From: Conoideocrella luteorostrata
Lineage: Eukaryota > Ascomycota > Sordariomycetes > Hypocreales > Clavicipitaceae
Reading direction: 5' to 3'
Assembly: GCA_032433595.1 (NCBI GenBank)
Contig: JASWJB010000209.1
Span: 1 to 64,000 of the forward strand
DNA length: 64,000 nucleotides
Both the position numbers and the translations under genes were made by a program. Below the pieces are notes generated by a model. The model was not told the DNA's origin and did not search any database. It saw only the letters and a list, made by a program, of their open reading frames with translations. Of this stretch, positions 43,702 through 54,661 are shown piece after piece (position 1 is the stretch's first letter; each line of letters starts with the position of its first letter).

Positions 43702-44700
43702 GACCGCCACGTTGTGTTCTGGGCGAGAATTCGGTCGACGGTATTATCAATGGCTCGTGAGCTAAATGACGTTCAAGAGACGAAAGTTCATGTGCAGGTG
43801 AGTTTTTCTTTCTGTACGAGAGTGTATTTCAAGCAGTCCGCATGGGCCACACCATCCTCAACAATAAACGCTCAGACAATGTGGATCATTGGTCTGCCAC
43901 AGGTGTCGCAATGGATAATCAACGCTGGCTAGGGTCCATGATGAAGACTGAAGGACTGGCTCCGCTGATCGGGGTTTGTTACTCGCTATTATTTATCGGC
44001 GGCTTTAGCGCCGGCGATAAGTTCCCGAGTACGGACGACTGCAAGGAGGCAAATTACGATGCTATGTTCAGCTAAAGCACAGGCTAACTGCTCTATTTTA
44101 GTGGTGTAACTCGGGAGACACTACTCCGTACTTCGCACAGCACCACTACGTTCTAAGACGAGTGAAATGACGTCTAGGATGAAGCATCCACCTTTCCGCA
44201 GCGCTTTTAGCATACATACTTTGTTTCAAGTGGCGCAATGTCGGCTCATCATGTCATCGTTCCCTAACTGTAACCTCTGACCGCTCCTGCCGGTCAGTCT
44301 CTTCAATTTGTACCGAAATATTTCGTTAACTGACACACTTATTTGGTAGGTTATAACTACCTAGTACTCTCTTTAGCGCTTCAGCAACTACCTGAAACGG
44401 TCATGTTGTTAGACTACTGAAGTACATAATTCGAAGTACTTTAAGCGGACTACACCGCAGGGTAGACATGATGAGAAGCCCCACTAGTTCAAGGAGCAAC
44501 GCGTCTCGGCGCGTCAGGTAGTTTCAATGCGCGTCTGTTGAGACTTGCTTGGTTGCCCTTGGGACTGAAGCCAGGCAGGTAACAACTAATCAACTGACTA
44601 GCTGTTTGAAATAAGTTGATAAATACTTAAGTATCTACCAGTCTTGACCCCATTCGATTGCATCCGTTGTCATGCCGCAGGAAGACGAACCAACACAACA
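43702..44700. promoter_or_regulatory. divergent intergenic region CFA synthase / RNH203
   Basis: 999 bases between outward-facing starts. A TACTCCGTAC motif lies near 44124. About 200 bp before the RNH203 start is an ACGCGT (44499-44504), followed within 35 bp by two further GCGCGTC sequences. A plus-strand frame at 43842-44075 has no protein-like features I trust. Confidence 0.5.
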
Positions 44701-45262
44701 ATGTTGGAAGAAATAATCACTATCAGCGAAGAGAAAGCGCTCCATAAGTCAATACCGAACGTGCTGCCTTGTCGCATCACACATGACGGATCCATCGATC
44801 CGGCGAAAAGATTCTGGCGGCCACGCCAGACTGAAGGTTGGTCAATACGGGCGAGGTTGAATATTATAGGCAAAGTAACTAACAGGCTTCAGTAGACAAA
44901 TCCAGGGAATCATACTTCAGAGGGAGAAAACTCACTGGGACAGGTCTTCAACTGCCAGACCAATATATTGGGATAGTGGTCCAACCCAATGCCAGAAGTC
45001 GACAACCGAGCGATACTGCTCCTGTCTTAGGAGACGTTGAAGGCGGAGGCGATAGTGTAAAATTGAACAGCGCGAAAAGTTTTCATATCACCTCCGAGTT
45101 TGATAATATCATTGTTTGGACCCAAGACTCACCAGGCAGTGATTCCTCTGACCAGTACACGAAATCAATAGCAGAGTGGCTGCATACGGCTGATCAGGTT
45201 GGTTGCACCCTGAAGCTATCAATAACGGGTTCTGACCGACCCCCCAGATCCATCAACACTAG
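44701..45262 (+). CDS. RNH203: ribonuclease H2 subunit C (Rnh203)
   Basis: Three exons: 44701-44836, 44893-45197 and 45248-45262, with introns of 56 and 50 nt, both with GTTGGT donors; 151 aa. The product has the RNase H2C pattern: NVLPCRITHDGSIDPAKRFW, then YFRGRKLTGTGLQLPDQYIG with the conserved FRGRxL element, then a spacer and FDNIIVWTQD, and finally SIAEWLHTADQIHQH. This small non-catalytic subunit stabilises the RNase H2 heterotrimer, which removes ribonucleotides from DNA. The last exon is 15 nt (IHQH and stop), inferred because it completes the expected C-terminus; the frame without splicing would run on into an unrelated S/T/R-rich tail. Confidence 0.85.
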
Positions 45263-46734
45263 AACGAAGACCACAAAGCCATGTACGAGCGAAAGAGAGA
45301 CCAGCAGCATAACGAGCAGGCACACGTAGAGCAACTCGTCGATAGCTCGTGGTTTGCTTCTCCGAACCGCTTATCTCCAAAAATTCTTTCGCACGGATCA
45401 GGAACAACTCATTGAGTGAACTGCACGCATTACAATGTACACAATTTTAATGGAATAAGTTGTTGACCTGTCAATTTACGCTGGCCGATCACGTCCTCCG
45501 CTATTCTGTCATGCCGCTGTGGAAAAGAACAGCTGCCCATTCCATGCCATTACACTCATGACTTGGCAACATCATGAGGTAAAAAGGGCTAATAAGGTCG
45601 CTGTGCCATAGTTGCATACTGTCGGCTCTCATCAAAACGATGCCTTGTGGCTTTGAATGCTTCCCGCTTTCATCCCATGCCATTTATTGTCAAACATGTC
45701 TAATTTACCTCACCCATCGAAAATCATTATCAGTAGGCAGCATCCATCTCGATGCCGTTCAAGTAGTAATAATATCCCGACTTGAGTTTAGTCACTTAAC
45801 CTTCGGTATATTCGTCAATTCAGTATTAGACACGATCCCCTACAAATGGTTTGTCTCTATGTTAAAACCAGTGGCTAGTTAAGTATTAGTGAACTTAAAT
45901 TATAGGCACTTGTGATTGTGATATATTACTAATGAGCGACTGAATTGGCTTTTTGTTCAGTTGGGAGGATGTTTGATGTAACATTCAATGCGGCCCTTGA
46001 TGGAAGTAGTATAACCCGCGTCGGACACAGTAATATTTATCGAATGCACGAGATGACTAAAAACTGCTACTATGAATGACTTTCCTACTTTATTTCTTTA
46101 TCTGAAGCAAGACTGCTGATAGTATAGCTAAAGAGACAGACTTTTCACTGAAAGAGCCTCATCATTCGTCTGTTGCCAGGGCTGTCCCTGATGGCTATGA
46201 TTAAAAAAGATTAAACAATGGGCAGACGCACTGAGCAGGGTGTGTTGCGCATAGCTCATCCGTAAGTATTCTGAAGAAACTAAGGAATCTCGTAAGTCAT
46301 GTCAATACTCCTCACCGTCTTGTAGAAAAGGCCATTTGGTCCTTCTGAACAGAAATTCTGAACGTGCAACTTTGATGGTAGGTAGGGCGGCGAACGCGTT
46401 GCCCCTGCTTTCCATGCAATCAATTAAAGTCGCGTTTACGGAAGCCCATCCAAAACGCGTCGACGCGCCAACGCGCCGAACACCCGCTGGGCCAATCAGC
46501 GATCTTTTATCTTCGCGGGTCGAGATGGGATCGTCTTCGCCATCAGAATACAGCTCCTCGGGGAATGGCATTTCATTGTCTAAATATCGACCTCATTCAA
46601 TTTACATTCTGCGCACAATTTTTTTTCTAGGCTTCCGAGATCTAGCTCGAGAGCCCTAGTTTGACTTAGTACTTGATCCCTTTGTATTTTGATGGTATCG
46701 AATTTTGCTCGAAGGTGTCAGCAAGAAGGCCAAA
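45263..46734. promoter_or_regulatory. intergenic before MCM6, containing an MCB cluster
   Basis: 1.5 kb between two plus-strand genes. The first kilobase is AT-rich with nothing recognised. The 46394-46496 part carries a dense ACGCG cluster and a CCAAT box (listed separately). The minus-strand frame 46302-46571 across it is not convincing. Confidence 0.55.
46394..46496. promoter_or_regulatory. cluster of MCB-like ACGCG elements plus CCAAT, upstream of MCM6
   Basis: Five cores in 83 bp: ACGCGT at 46394-46399, TCGCGT (reverse ACGCGA) at 46430-46435, ACGCGT at 46455-46460, ACGCGC at 46463-46468 and ACGCGC at 46471-46476, then CCAAT at 46492-46496. The cluster is 240-340 bp before the MCM6 ATG. 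MBF binding to ACGCGT controls MCM genes in yeasts; the same control here is inferred. Confidence 0.7.
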
Positions 46735-49700
46735 ATGGCATCCTCCAGTGATGCTGGTTACATGATGTCTGATGCGCCTTCATTAGCTGCTCATCAGCGA
46801 AGACATACGAAACTTCCTTCTTCTTCGTTCGCTCGACCACGCGGACCACCTTCTGAGAATCTTGGTGCTGCTAGTGACGACGAAGGTGATGCTTTTGCCG
46901 ACGATCAAGTCCCGCGAAGTTCGCGTCTTCCGAATGCTGCCAACGTGCCTCGAGTCGAGGATCGCATTGGGCTGCTTGTCCAAGAGCACTTTGAAGCTTT
47001 CATTGAGAGGTACGTGATATATGATTGGGGAAAGTTCATACCGAAGCGGTTGACATGCTCTTCAACCCAGAAATGCACACGTACTTTCAACGACGTTGAT
47101 GTTAACGTAATATGAAACCTGCAGTTTTGTCGAAGATCCTCTCTCCTCTGGCGCACCAACATCGAGCGCTGTCACCACAGACAAATACTATGTCGCTCAA
47201 ATAAAAACAATGAAAAATTTGCAATTGTCAACATTCTACGTTGATTTTAAGCACCTTGCATCTTGGGAAAATGGTAGTCTCGGAGATGGTGTCATGCGCC
47301 AATATTATCGCTTTCTGCCTTTCCTCACAGCCGCGCTGCATAACATGATTGCAAAGTATGAACCACAGTACTTTCGAGAGCACCGCCAGCCGACGGTTTC
47401 AAGCAAGCTTTCCACCTCGGCAGCTAGTCAGTTAGGCTCTGCTAGTCAGAGTGACGTCTCCCATCGCAAGAACGAACATCAACAAACAGATAAACTGTTC
47501 TCGATAGCCTTTTATAACTTACCCCTTGTTTCTCGTGTTCGTAGCTTGCGAGCTGCCAACATCGGCCAACTCTTATCCATCTCGGGCACAGTGACGAGAA
47601 CATCAGAGGTGCGACCTGAGTTATCGCTGGCTTCTTTTGTTTGTGAAGCATGCAGAGCTGTTGTTCCTAATGTCGAGCAGACGTTTCGATACACAGAGCC
47701 AACGCAGTGTCCAAATGAAACATGTCAAAATCGAGTCGCATGGCAGCTAGATATTCGACACAGTATGTTCGTTGACTGGCAAAAGGTTCGGATTCAGGAA
47801 AATAGCTCTGAGATTCCTACTGGCAGCATGCCAAGAACCCTCGATGTCATCTTGCGGGGTGAGATTGTGGACAGAGCCAAGGCAGGCGAGAAGTGTATCT
47901 TTTCTGGAGCCCTCATCGTCGTCCCTGATGTGAGTCAGCTGGGTCTTCCCGGTTTAAGGCCTACTGCTATACGCGACGACCGAGGTGCCCCTCGTGGAAA
48001 CAATGCTGGGGGAAGCGGTGTAACTGGGTTGAAAGCCCTTGGTGTCCGCGACCTCACTTATCGGCTTGCTTTTCTAGCGTGCTTTGTCGCACCGGATAAT
48101 TCAACCACAGGACAACCGGCAGCGAATAGTGCTGCAGATGTGGTAAATGCCCTCACACACAGCAACTCTGTTGAAGGTGCGGAGTCAGTTGAAGATGCGC
48201 AAGCCGCTGTTCTTGCCTCTATGAACCCATCGGAGATTGAAGACTTGCGAGCTATGGTCCACGGTGACCATATTTACGCTCGTATGGTACAGTCTATAGC
48301 ACCGATGGTATATGGCCATGAAGTTGTTAAGAAAGGGATTCTTTTGCAGCTGATGTCTGGCGTACACAAGACAACACCAGAAGGCATGCAGCTGCGTGGA
48401 GATATTAATATTTGCATTGTCGGTGACCCATCTACCTCGAAATCACAGTTCCTGAAATATGTCTGTTCATTTGCCCCAAGAGCTGTCTACACTAGTGGAA
48501 AGGCATCCTCAGCAGCCGGTCTGACGGCAGCGGTAGTGAAGGATGAAGAAACGGGAGAGTTTACTATTGAAGCTGGAGCATTAATGTTGGCGGACAATGG
48601 TATATGTGCTATTGATGAATTCGACAAGATGGACATAGCTGACCAAGTTGCTATTCATGAAGCAATGGAACAGCAAACCATCTCCATTGCGAAGGCTGGC
48701 ATTCAAGCTACACTAAATGCTCGAACCAGTGTTTTGGCCGCAGCTAACCCCCTGGGTGGACGTTACAACCGCAAGGCAACTTTGAGGTCTAATATCAACA
48801 TGTCTGCTCCCATCATGTCACGTTTTGATCTTTTTTTTGTCATCCTTGATGAGTGTAATGAACAAATTGATCGGCATCTGGCCGAGCATATTGTGGGCAT
48901 TCACCAGCTACGGGACGAGGCTGTTGAGCCTGAGTTCAGTACGGAACAACTTCAGCGATATATTCGATTTGCTAGAACCTTTAGACCGGAGTTCACAGAT
49001 GAAGCGAAGGAGGTTCTAGTCAAGAAATACAAAGATTTACGAGCTGATGATGCTCAAGGAGGTGTGGGCAAAAACTCATACCGAATTACAGTACGACAGC
49101 TCGAAAGTATGATCCGACTTAGCGAGGCAATCGCCAAGGTTAATTGCGTCGAAGAGATCGATGCGAAGATGGTTTGTGAGGCATATGACTTGCTTCGACA
49201 AAGCATTATTTCCGTTGAGCACGATGATGTTGAAGTAATGGACGAAGACGAAATACGAGAAGACACGGATGTTCTTCGAGCTGCTGCGGATGTTGCATCT
49301 GGGAGACAGCCAGATAATCATGCCATGGCTGTGGATGAAGAAGAGGCTCCGAATGGTGAATCACCCGAACCGGAGAGCGCAGAAAACAAGAAAAAACGCA
49401 CGGTTACATACGACAAATACATCAAAATGGTTAATTTGATCGTCCAGCGTATTAGCGATGACGAGAGTGGCAGCGGCGATGGTGTGGAAGGCGAGGAGTT
49501 GATTAATTGGTATCTGGAGCAGAATGAGGAAGATTTGGAAGGCGAGGATAGCTACCATTCTGAGAAGGCTCTTGCCACTATGATCTTGAAGAAGATGGTC
49601 AAAGTGAGTGTCCAAGTACGTTTTCGTACACGTGCCGGGCTAATTGAGAAAATCATAGGATAATATTCTGATGGCTCTACGTGGAGAGGGTCTAGATGGT

Positions 49701-49769
49701 GATACTACATCTAGTGAGGGAGTTACCGTATACGTCTTGCATCCTAATTGCGCCGTAGAAGAGTTTTAA
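46735..49769 (+). CDS. MCM6: replicative helicase subunit Mcm6
   Basis: Three exons: 46735-47009, 47125-49603 and 49659-49769, with introns of 115 and 55 nt; 954 aa. After a disordered N-terminus comes the MCM N-domain with a zinc finger (CEACRAVV ... CPNETCQNRV, about 264-300). The AAA+ core has Walker A GDPSTSKSQFLKY (about 524), Walker B CAIDEFDKMD (about 586) and the arginine finger SRFDLFFVI (about 655). The C-terminal exon ends TVYVLHPNCAVEEF, typical of Mcm6. GLRPTAIRDDRGAPRG and SVRDLTYR-like GVRDLTYRLAFLACFV are Mcm6-specific. It is part of the Mcm2-7 ring loaded at origins in G1. The first splice joins IE to SFVEDPL. Confidence 0.96.
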
Positions 49770-51040
49770 AAAGCTCTTTGTTTGTAAAGTCTTGTCGGAA
49801 TTTCTTTCCTTTGGAATCGCTAGGGTCGGGTCTTACCCGGGATTGATTCATTGGCGCCGTATGCTTTTCGAACTGCGTGAGAATCACTTCGGTGAGAATC
49901 ACTTCGTCTAAGTAGGATCGTCGAACAAGAGAGAAAACGGGTTATTAGGAATTATGTGATATGTACGGATCATGACGGTGCCTTAAATAGGGAATGGGCC
50001 GCCTTCGTTGGAGGGCTATGTGAAGCATGAAAGAAAATGCGACCTCCGCAGGTGCTATGCTGATGAAATTATGTTATGTAGTGTAAATTTGATTACTTTC
50101 CTCTTGCCTTTGTCGTTCAATAAAATTTGACAGATGGGAAGAGCAGTATGCCACAGCTGAAACTTTATCCTTTGCAAATGATTTCCAGGATTGTGGTGAG
50201 GGCGGTCAACCTGAAGGAACGTGGAACAGGAGCAAAAAATCAAGGAAAGAAGAATGCTGAAAGTGTTTGAAATTTTAACATCGTAGTGGTTGAAGCTGCT
50301 TGCAGATTACAAAAGAAGTCGCTCACAGAGCCGGGCAAAGAGAACATCAACAAAGGCTGAATGAAGATACCAATGGTGCAGAAGGGTTTAAAGATTTATC
50401 ACACCTTTAAAAGCGTTATAAATGCCCAAAAAAAAAAAAACGTAAAAAGTGTGCCGAGTTTAGCTAGGCATCTGTTTACACTACATGCAATCGATTCTCA
50501 CTCAAATTTGCTTCGATATCGCACGGCTTCCAATTACCTCAATTTCACTCACACTCACATGGCCAAGTAGAACGTAGCGTAACAATACAAGGAACAGAAT
50601 CGATAAGTCATTCCATGTGACATCTACTTAGCTATCCGTTTCATGACGTAAACTTTAAAATGTAGAGTCAGACAGTACGATCAAGCCAGAGGGAGAGATG
50701 GCAAGTAAAACAAAGGGTGAAAAAGGTAACAGCAGCCCCAAGAAGCGAGCCGGCTCAGTTGTAGCCCTTCACAAACTTAAATTTGCACGCAATGTATAAG
50801 TAGTACACGCCAGCCTCGGTAAATAAGACAAGCAATTTAGGCGCATTTGGCTAGCACAGAAGGTTGCCAATGGCCCAAGCAATGCTACGCATACCCACCA
50901 CCCTGGGCCGATCACTTGTGGTTTTCGGGTGCACAGATTTCTGGATATGAACGACTCTGCCTCGCAGTGAGGGCAGAAGTATCTTACATCGCGCAACATT
51001 AGGGCCACATGAATACCCTAAGTATGTGCGATGGTTATGA
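49770..51040. other. intergenic between MCM6 and the large unknown gene
   Basis: 1.27 kb between convergent stop codons. Contains a 15-bp tandem duplication at 49877-49906 and an A-run at about 50429-50440. No supported gene. Confidence 0.6.
49877..49906. repeat. 15-bp tandem duplication
   Basis: GTGAGAATCACTTCG occurs twice back to back in the MCM6 3' flank with no mismatch. A recent slippage or repair duplication is the simplest explanation. Confidence 0.85.
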
Positions 51041-54000
51041 TCACGATTTGGTGGGGTTTTGAGACTGCGAAGACTGCTGTCGAGTCCAACTATCGGATGC
51101 TCTGCCCCGATATCCTGCACGACTGCCACGGCCACTCCGACTGGGAGTCATCTCACTATCATGTGATCCAGGTGTTTCTTTTTTCCCTCCCCGAAGCCCA
51201 GCACTGAATCCTCGATGTCTTGTGGTTGATCTCTGTCCATGAGAACCTCTGGAACCCCGAGTTATTAATGTGGGTAAGGACACAGCTTTCGTTTCCTTCA
51301 TTCCTGGGAACAGGACATTGATCGAGACCAAGCCTCCATAACTGTCTGACGGGAGCTGGAAAGGCTCCATAAGAGCAGCCTGGACCAGGAATTTTTTCGG
51401 TAGTGCTTTGGCCTGGGCTGTAGCTGGCTGCCACGCTGCTTCAGGGGCTTTGTGAGGAAGTCGAATCTGCGGTAATGAACCCATTTCCTGTTCCTCAAAA
51501 CACTCCTCCGCCATCGGTTTAGATACGAGGAATTGGCAGGTGTTGTCAGTCGTGGCTGATACTGCACTTGGTAACAAAACTGTCGCGGATGTTTGATAAC
51601 CAACAGGATCGAGTGGTCCTCTGCTGGAGGCATCAATACCGACATCACGGACTGATGATGGCCTGTCTCCATGCAATAGTTTATGAATTCGGGCTTGCCA
51701 GATTCCTTCGCCGCCTGGGCATGAGCCGTGGTCACGTTGGCTATCTTTCATTGCTACTCGAGTTGTCCACGGGTTATTTGGTCGCGTTTGATTGAGTTGC
51801 GTTGAAATCAACGCAGGAGGCAGCTTCACAACCGGTTGAGGCTTGGGCAAGGAAACATGGGGACGCATTACATCTCCTTCATATGCAGGGTGGCCTTCCA
51901 TTGTTGGGGGGGGTGGGGTTGGAGATGTAGGTCGGGAGAGCCTGGTTTCTACTGTTGTTTCATGGCGAACCTCTCTTGTTGGGAAAAACCTTGACGGCCG
52001 AGATTGCGATGGGGTGCTAGATCCGATAACGCCAGCCTTAGTAGAAGAAGCTGAATCTACCTTGACTGTGGGACCGTTTTGCGGTCCGTCCTTCGTGGAT
52101 TTCCAAGGTACGGGCTGATGAGACTGTACATCGACAGTTCCAATGGTGTGACGAGTTCCGTCTCCTTGAGCATGTATTGGACGCCAAGTATCTTTGATCA
52201 CCGGTTGCGAGTCTTCCATAGTCATCCCCTTCTCCATTAACTGGCGTTCTCTACCGACTCTTTCTGTTAGTATTGTGGTGCTCAGCTTCTGGTCGTTTTC
52301 CGCAGTAGAAGAGACCCATTTACTCGCAAGCTCGGATCCAGGGGGGCCATATATAGGACTTTTGGAGTTCACTGAAGTAACTTGAGTAGCTTGTGACCGA
52401 GAGTGTGAAGATGCTCTGGTGCTAGCGTTTGGAGGCGCGATGGGTGATGGTCCTTTGGGGTTTGGGGATGGCGTTGTGGACGAGTTGGTAACTCTGCCAA
52501 GATCTGGATTAAATGTGCCATTTCCAAGTCCACGGTCATTGTCAGGAGATCCCCAGACATTCCGTAATGATGGCGGCACTGCAGAGCCCCATGAAGAAAA
52601 CCTATCGGGACGAGGACCAGTCCCCCCCCAAGGATCGCTGCGCCGTGATTCGTGACCATGGGAAAGTCTCCTAAATGTTGTCGATTGAGATAGCGATGTG
52701 TTCGAAGATTGAGGCTTAGTACTGGATTGAGGACGGTCTGGCCGGCCGGGGATTGTTGAACTCGCTCCTGTTTCCAGTGCAGATAATGTCTCGGTCATTG
52801 GACTTGTGAGGGTATCACTTGATGTTCGTCTTTCTCGCTGTTGAATGTGAGTTGGCCGAGAAAGCTCCACACCAGGAGAACATTCTTTTTTGTCTCCTTT
52901 CCTCTCTGGAGGAGGCCCTAAAGCGTCTAGTTTCTTTTGAATTCGTTCTTTCTTTGCAGCCTCTTCAAGAGCCTCTTCTTCCTGGCGGCGTTTTCTGGCA
53001 AGCTCATTGCGTTCTCGCATAAGTTTCTTCTGATACTGCATCTGTTCTACGACAGCATCATTAGAAGACTGAGGAGGGAAATCCTTAGTGTCGGAAGACG
53101 TGGTCCCTGTACTTAATGTTGCTGAAATTCTACCTGGCGGAGAATTTGTAACCTGAGGTTGGGACATCTGGTCTTTGGACAGCAGTGCATTTAGTGAGGA
53201 TCCATCTCCTTGAGAATCAGGACTTTCCGTTGAATTGGCGAAAGATAGCCTGTTGGTTCTCAGTGTATCAGCGGGTGGCACCAGGACGTCGCTATTCTTA
53301 GCTCCTCGCTGCTGCAAAGATGCGCTGCCGGTGCTCACGCTGGATGATCCTCTGCGTCTAATGTATGGGCCATCTTGAGGCATTTGGGCTACTTGTTGGA
53401 GTCCTTGTGTTTCCGTAACCTGGTCTAATGGGTGAGGACGCTGGAGCAAAGCAGGGTGCCTGGTTTGGGGTTCTGATTTGAAAGAGCCCCGCCTGTCGGT
53501 TACTGGTTCATAGCGACCAGACTGGGAATTATACAATTCTCTGCTGCCATAAGACGAACTTTCTCTCCAAGACGAGCGGGTAAAGTCGTCAGCGGCAATT
53601 TCCTTTGGCTGGTGGAGAGGCTTAGTAAATGTGGTCTCCCGAGGCTGACCATGAGGAAGCGCCGCGGTCTCTACCAATCCAGGCGAGGCCCTATCGACTG
53701 GAGGCAATGTGGCCCATGGCGACTTGGCTGGGGTGACTGGAGCTGCAGGTTTGGCAATTAGTGCTGGTTTCTCTTGTGAAGCTGGTTTTAAGACCAAGCC
53801 TCGCCCTGTAGCAAGCCCACCAGGCCTTGATATTGGTGACCTGACAGCAGTGGATGGAGCAGGTGACTTTGGCTTTGGCTGAAGTTTAGTGACACTCAAC
53901 GGTGAACTAGTGGTTTGAACTGACGCTGGCTGCTCGTCAAGATGTGGCAATGTAGTTTTGGTTCCGTCGCCCCAGGTGATTGCTTCTGGTGCCCAGTCTT

Positions 54001-54661
54001 CGTCATCATCGTCAATGTCCGCCCATTTGCCTTGACCCTGTGCATCGTCTTCATTTAGGCGACTAGCCATGTGAATTCCATATTTCTTCAGTTCCTCATC
54101 GGTGAACTTCTTAGGCTCGGGTGCTACAATAATTCCATCACGATCAGTTTCGCATGCGCGAGGATTACAGTCGAAAGCGTAGATAAACTTACGCCTGTTT
54201 TTGTTCCAGACAACATTTGGATCTGGGCCCGATGTGGCCTTCGCGCCGTTAATGATTGAAGACAACCTAGGAGCAGCATCCCTTGCGCTACTTCCTGTTT
54301 TGGCAATGAGGCGGGGACGCGAGGACGACGATGAAGACGTTCCCGGTGGAGGAGTACCCGAACCTGAAGTAGGTTTGTCGATAGGCTTGGTCACGACGCC
54401 GCCTGGGCTTGCCTTCGACGCCAGAAAAGTTTTATTCACCGAAACTGCTTTAAAGGTTGTGGGCTTTTTAGTTGAAGAAGCTGACCGTTCGTGACCTTTG
54501 TCGGCATCTTTGAGAGTTGACCAATCTGCTCTGGAAGCTTCCGTATCTGATCCTCCGCTCAGACTAACATCTGCGGAATTCGACAGCTCCTCGGGGCTGA
54601 AAACCCTCTTGTTGACTATATCGTCGCCGCTCGAGGTCGGAAGGCCATTTGCTGTGGGCAT
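51041..54661 (-). CDS. large low-complexity protein of unknown function
   Basis: A single exon of 1206 aa. I do not recognise the family. Most of it is S/P/T/G/Q-rich and probably disordered. Ordered-looking islands are PNVVWNKNRRKFIYAFDCNP (about 147-166), KWADIDDDDEDWAPEAITWG (about 213-232), and a charged helix QKKLMRERNELARKRRQEEE continuing to IQKKLDALGPPPERK (about 542-590). The C-terminus is basic and R/G-rich (SGRGSRAGYRGRASDSW), as in RNA-binding proteins. This composition suggests an RNA-associated scaffold, but that is only inference. A second ATG overlaps out of frame five bases upstream of the chosen start (54666), so start use is not certain. Confidence 0.75.
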   Translation of the reverse strand: MPTANGLPTSSGDDIVNKRVFSPEELSNSADVSLSGGSDTEASRADWSTLKDADKGHERSASSTKKPTTFKAVSVNKTFLASKASPGGVVTKPIDKPTSGSGTPPPGTSSSSSSRPRLIAKTGSSARDAAPRLSSIINGAKATSGPDPNVVWNKNRRKFIYAFDCNPRACETDRDGIIVAPEPKKFTDEELKKYGIHMASRLNEDDAQGQGKWADIDDDDEDWAPEAITWGDGTKTTLPHLDEQPASVQTTSSPLSVTKLQPKPKSPAPSTAVRSPISRPGGLATGRGLVLKPASQEKPALIAKPAAPVTPAKSPWATLPPVDRASPGLVETAALPHGQPRETTFTKPLHQPKEIAADDFTRSSWRESSSYGSRELYNSQSGRYEPVTDRRGSFKSEPQTRHPALLQRPHPLDQVTETQGLQQVAQMPQDGPYIRRRGSSSVSTGSASLQQRGAKNSDVLVPPADTLRTNRLSFANSTESPDSQGDGSSLNALLSKDQMSQPQVTNSPPGRISATLSTGTTSSDTKDFPPQSSNDAVVEQMQYQKKLMRERNELARKRRQEEEALEEAAKKERIQKKLDALGPPPERKGDKKECSPGVELSRPTHIQQRERRTSSDTLTSPMTETLSALETGASSTIPGRPDRPQSSTKPQSSNTSLSQSTTFRRLSHGHESRRSDPWGGTGPRPDRFSSWGSAVPPSLRNVWGSPDNDRGLGNGTFNPDLGRVTNSSTTPSPNPKGPSPIAPPNASTRASSHSRSQATQVTSVNSKSPIYGPPGSELASKWVSSTAENDQKLSTTILTERVGRERQLMEKGMTMEDSQPVIKDTWRPIHAQGDGTRHTIGTVDVQSHQPVPWKSTKDGPQNGPTVKVDSASSTKAGVIGSSTPSQSRPSRFFPTREVRHETTVETRLSRPTSPTPPPPTMEGHPAYEGDVMRPHVSLPKPQPVVKLPPALISTQLNQTRPNNPWTTRVAMKDSQRDHGSCPGGEGIWQARIHKLLHGDRPSSVRDVGIDASSRGPLDPVGYQTSATVLLPSAVSATTDNTCQFLVSKPMAEECFEEQEMGSLPQIRLPHKAPEAAWQPATAQAKALPKKFLVQAALMEPFQLPSDSYGGLVSINVLFPGMKETKAVSLPTLITRGSRGSHGQRSTTRHRGFSAGLRGGKKETPGSHDSEMTPSRSGRGSRAGYRGRASDSWTRQQSSQSQNPTKS

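Noticed and set aside
43842..44075. 77-codon plus frame between CFA synthase and RNH203
   Set aside because: ATG-started but with no similarity recognised and no splice partners.
46302..46571. 89-codon minus frame upstream of MCM6
   Set aside because: It crosses the MCB cluster and CCAAT box and lacks domain features; its open length reflects GC-rich sequence.
50769..51008. Minus frame with a CPHC pair after the 1206-aa gene
   Set aside because: A single CxxC pair with no second metal-binding pair, located in the likely 3' UTR.
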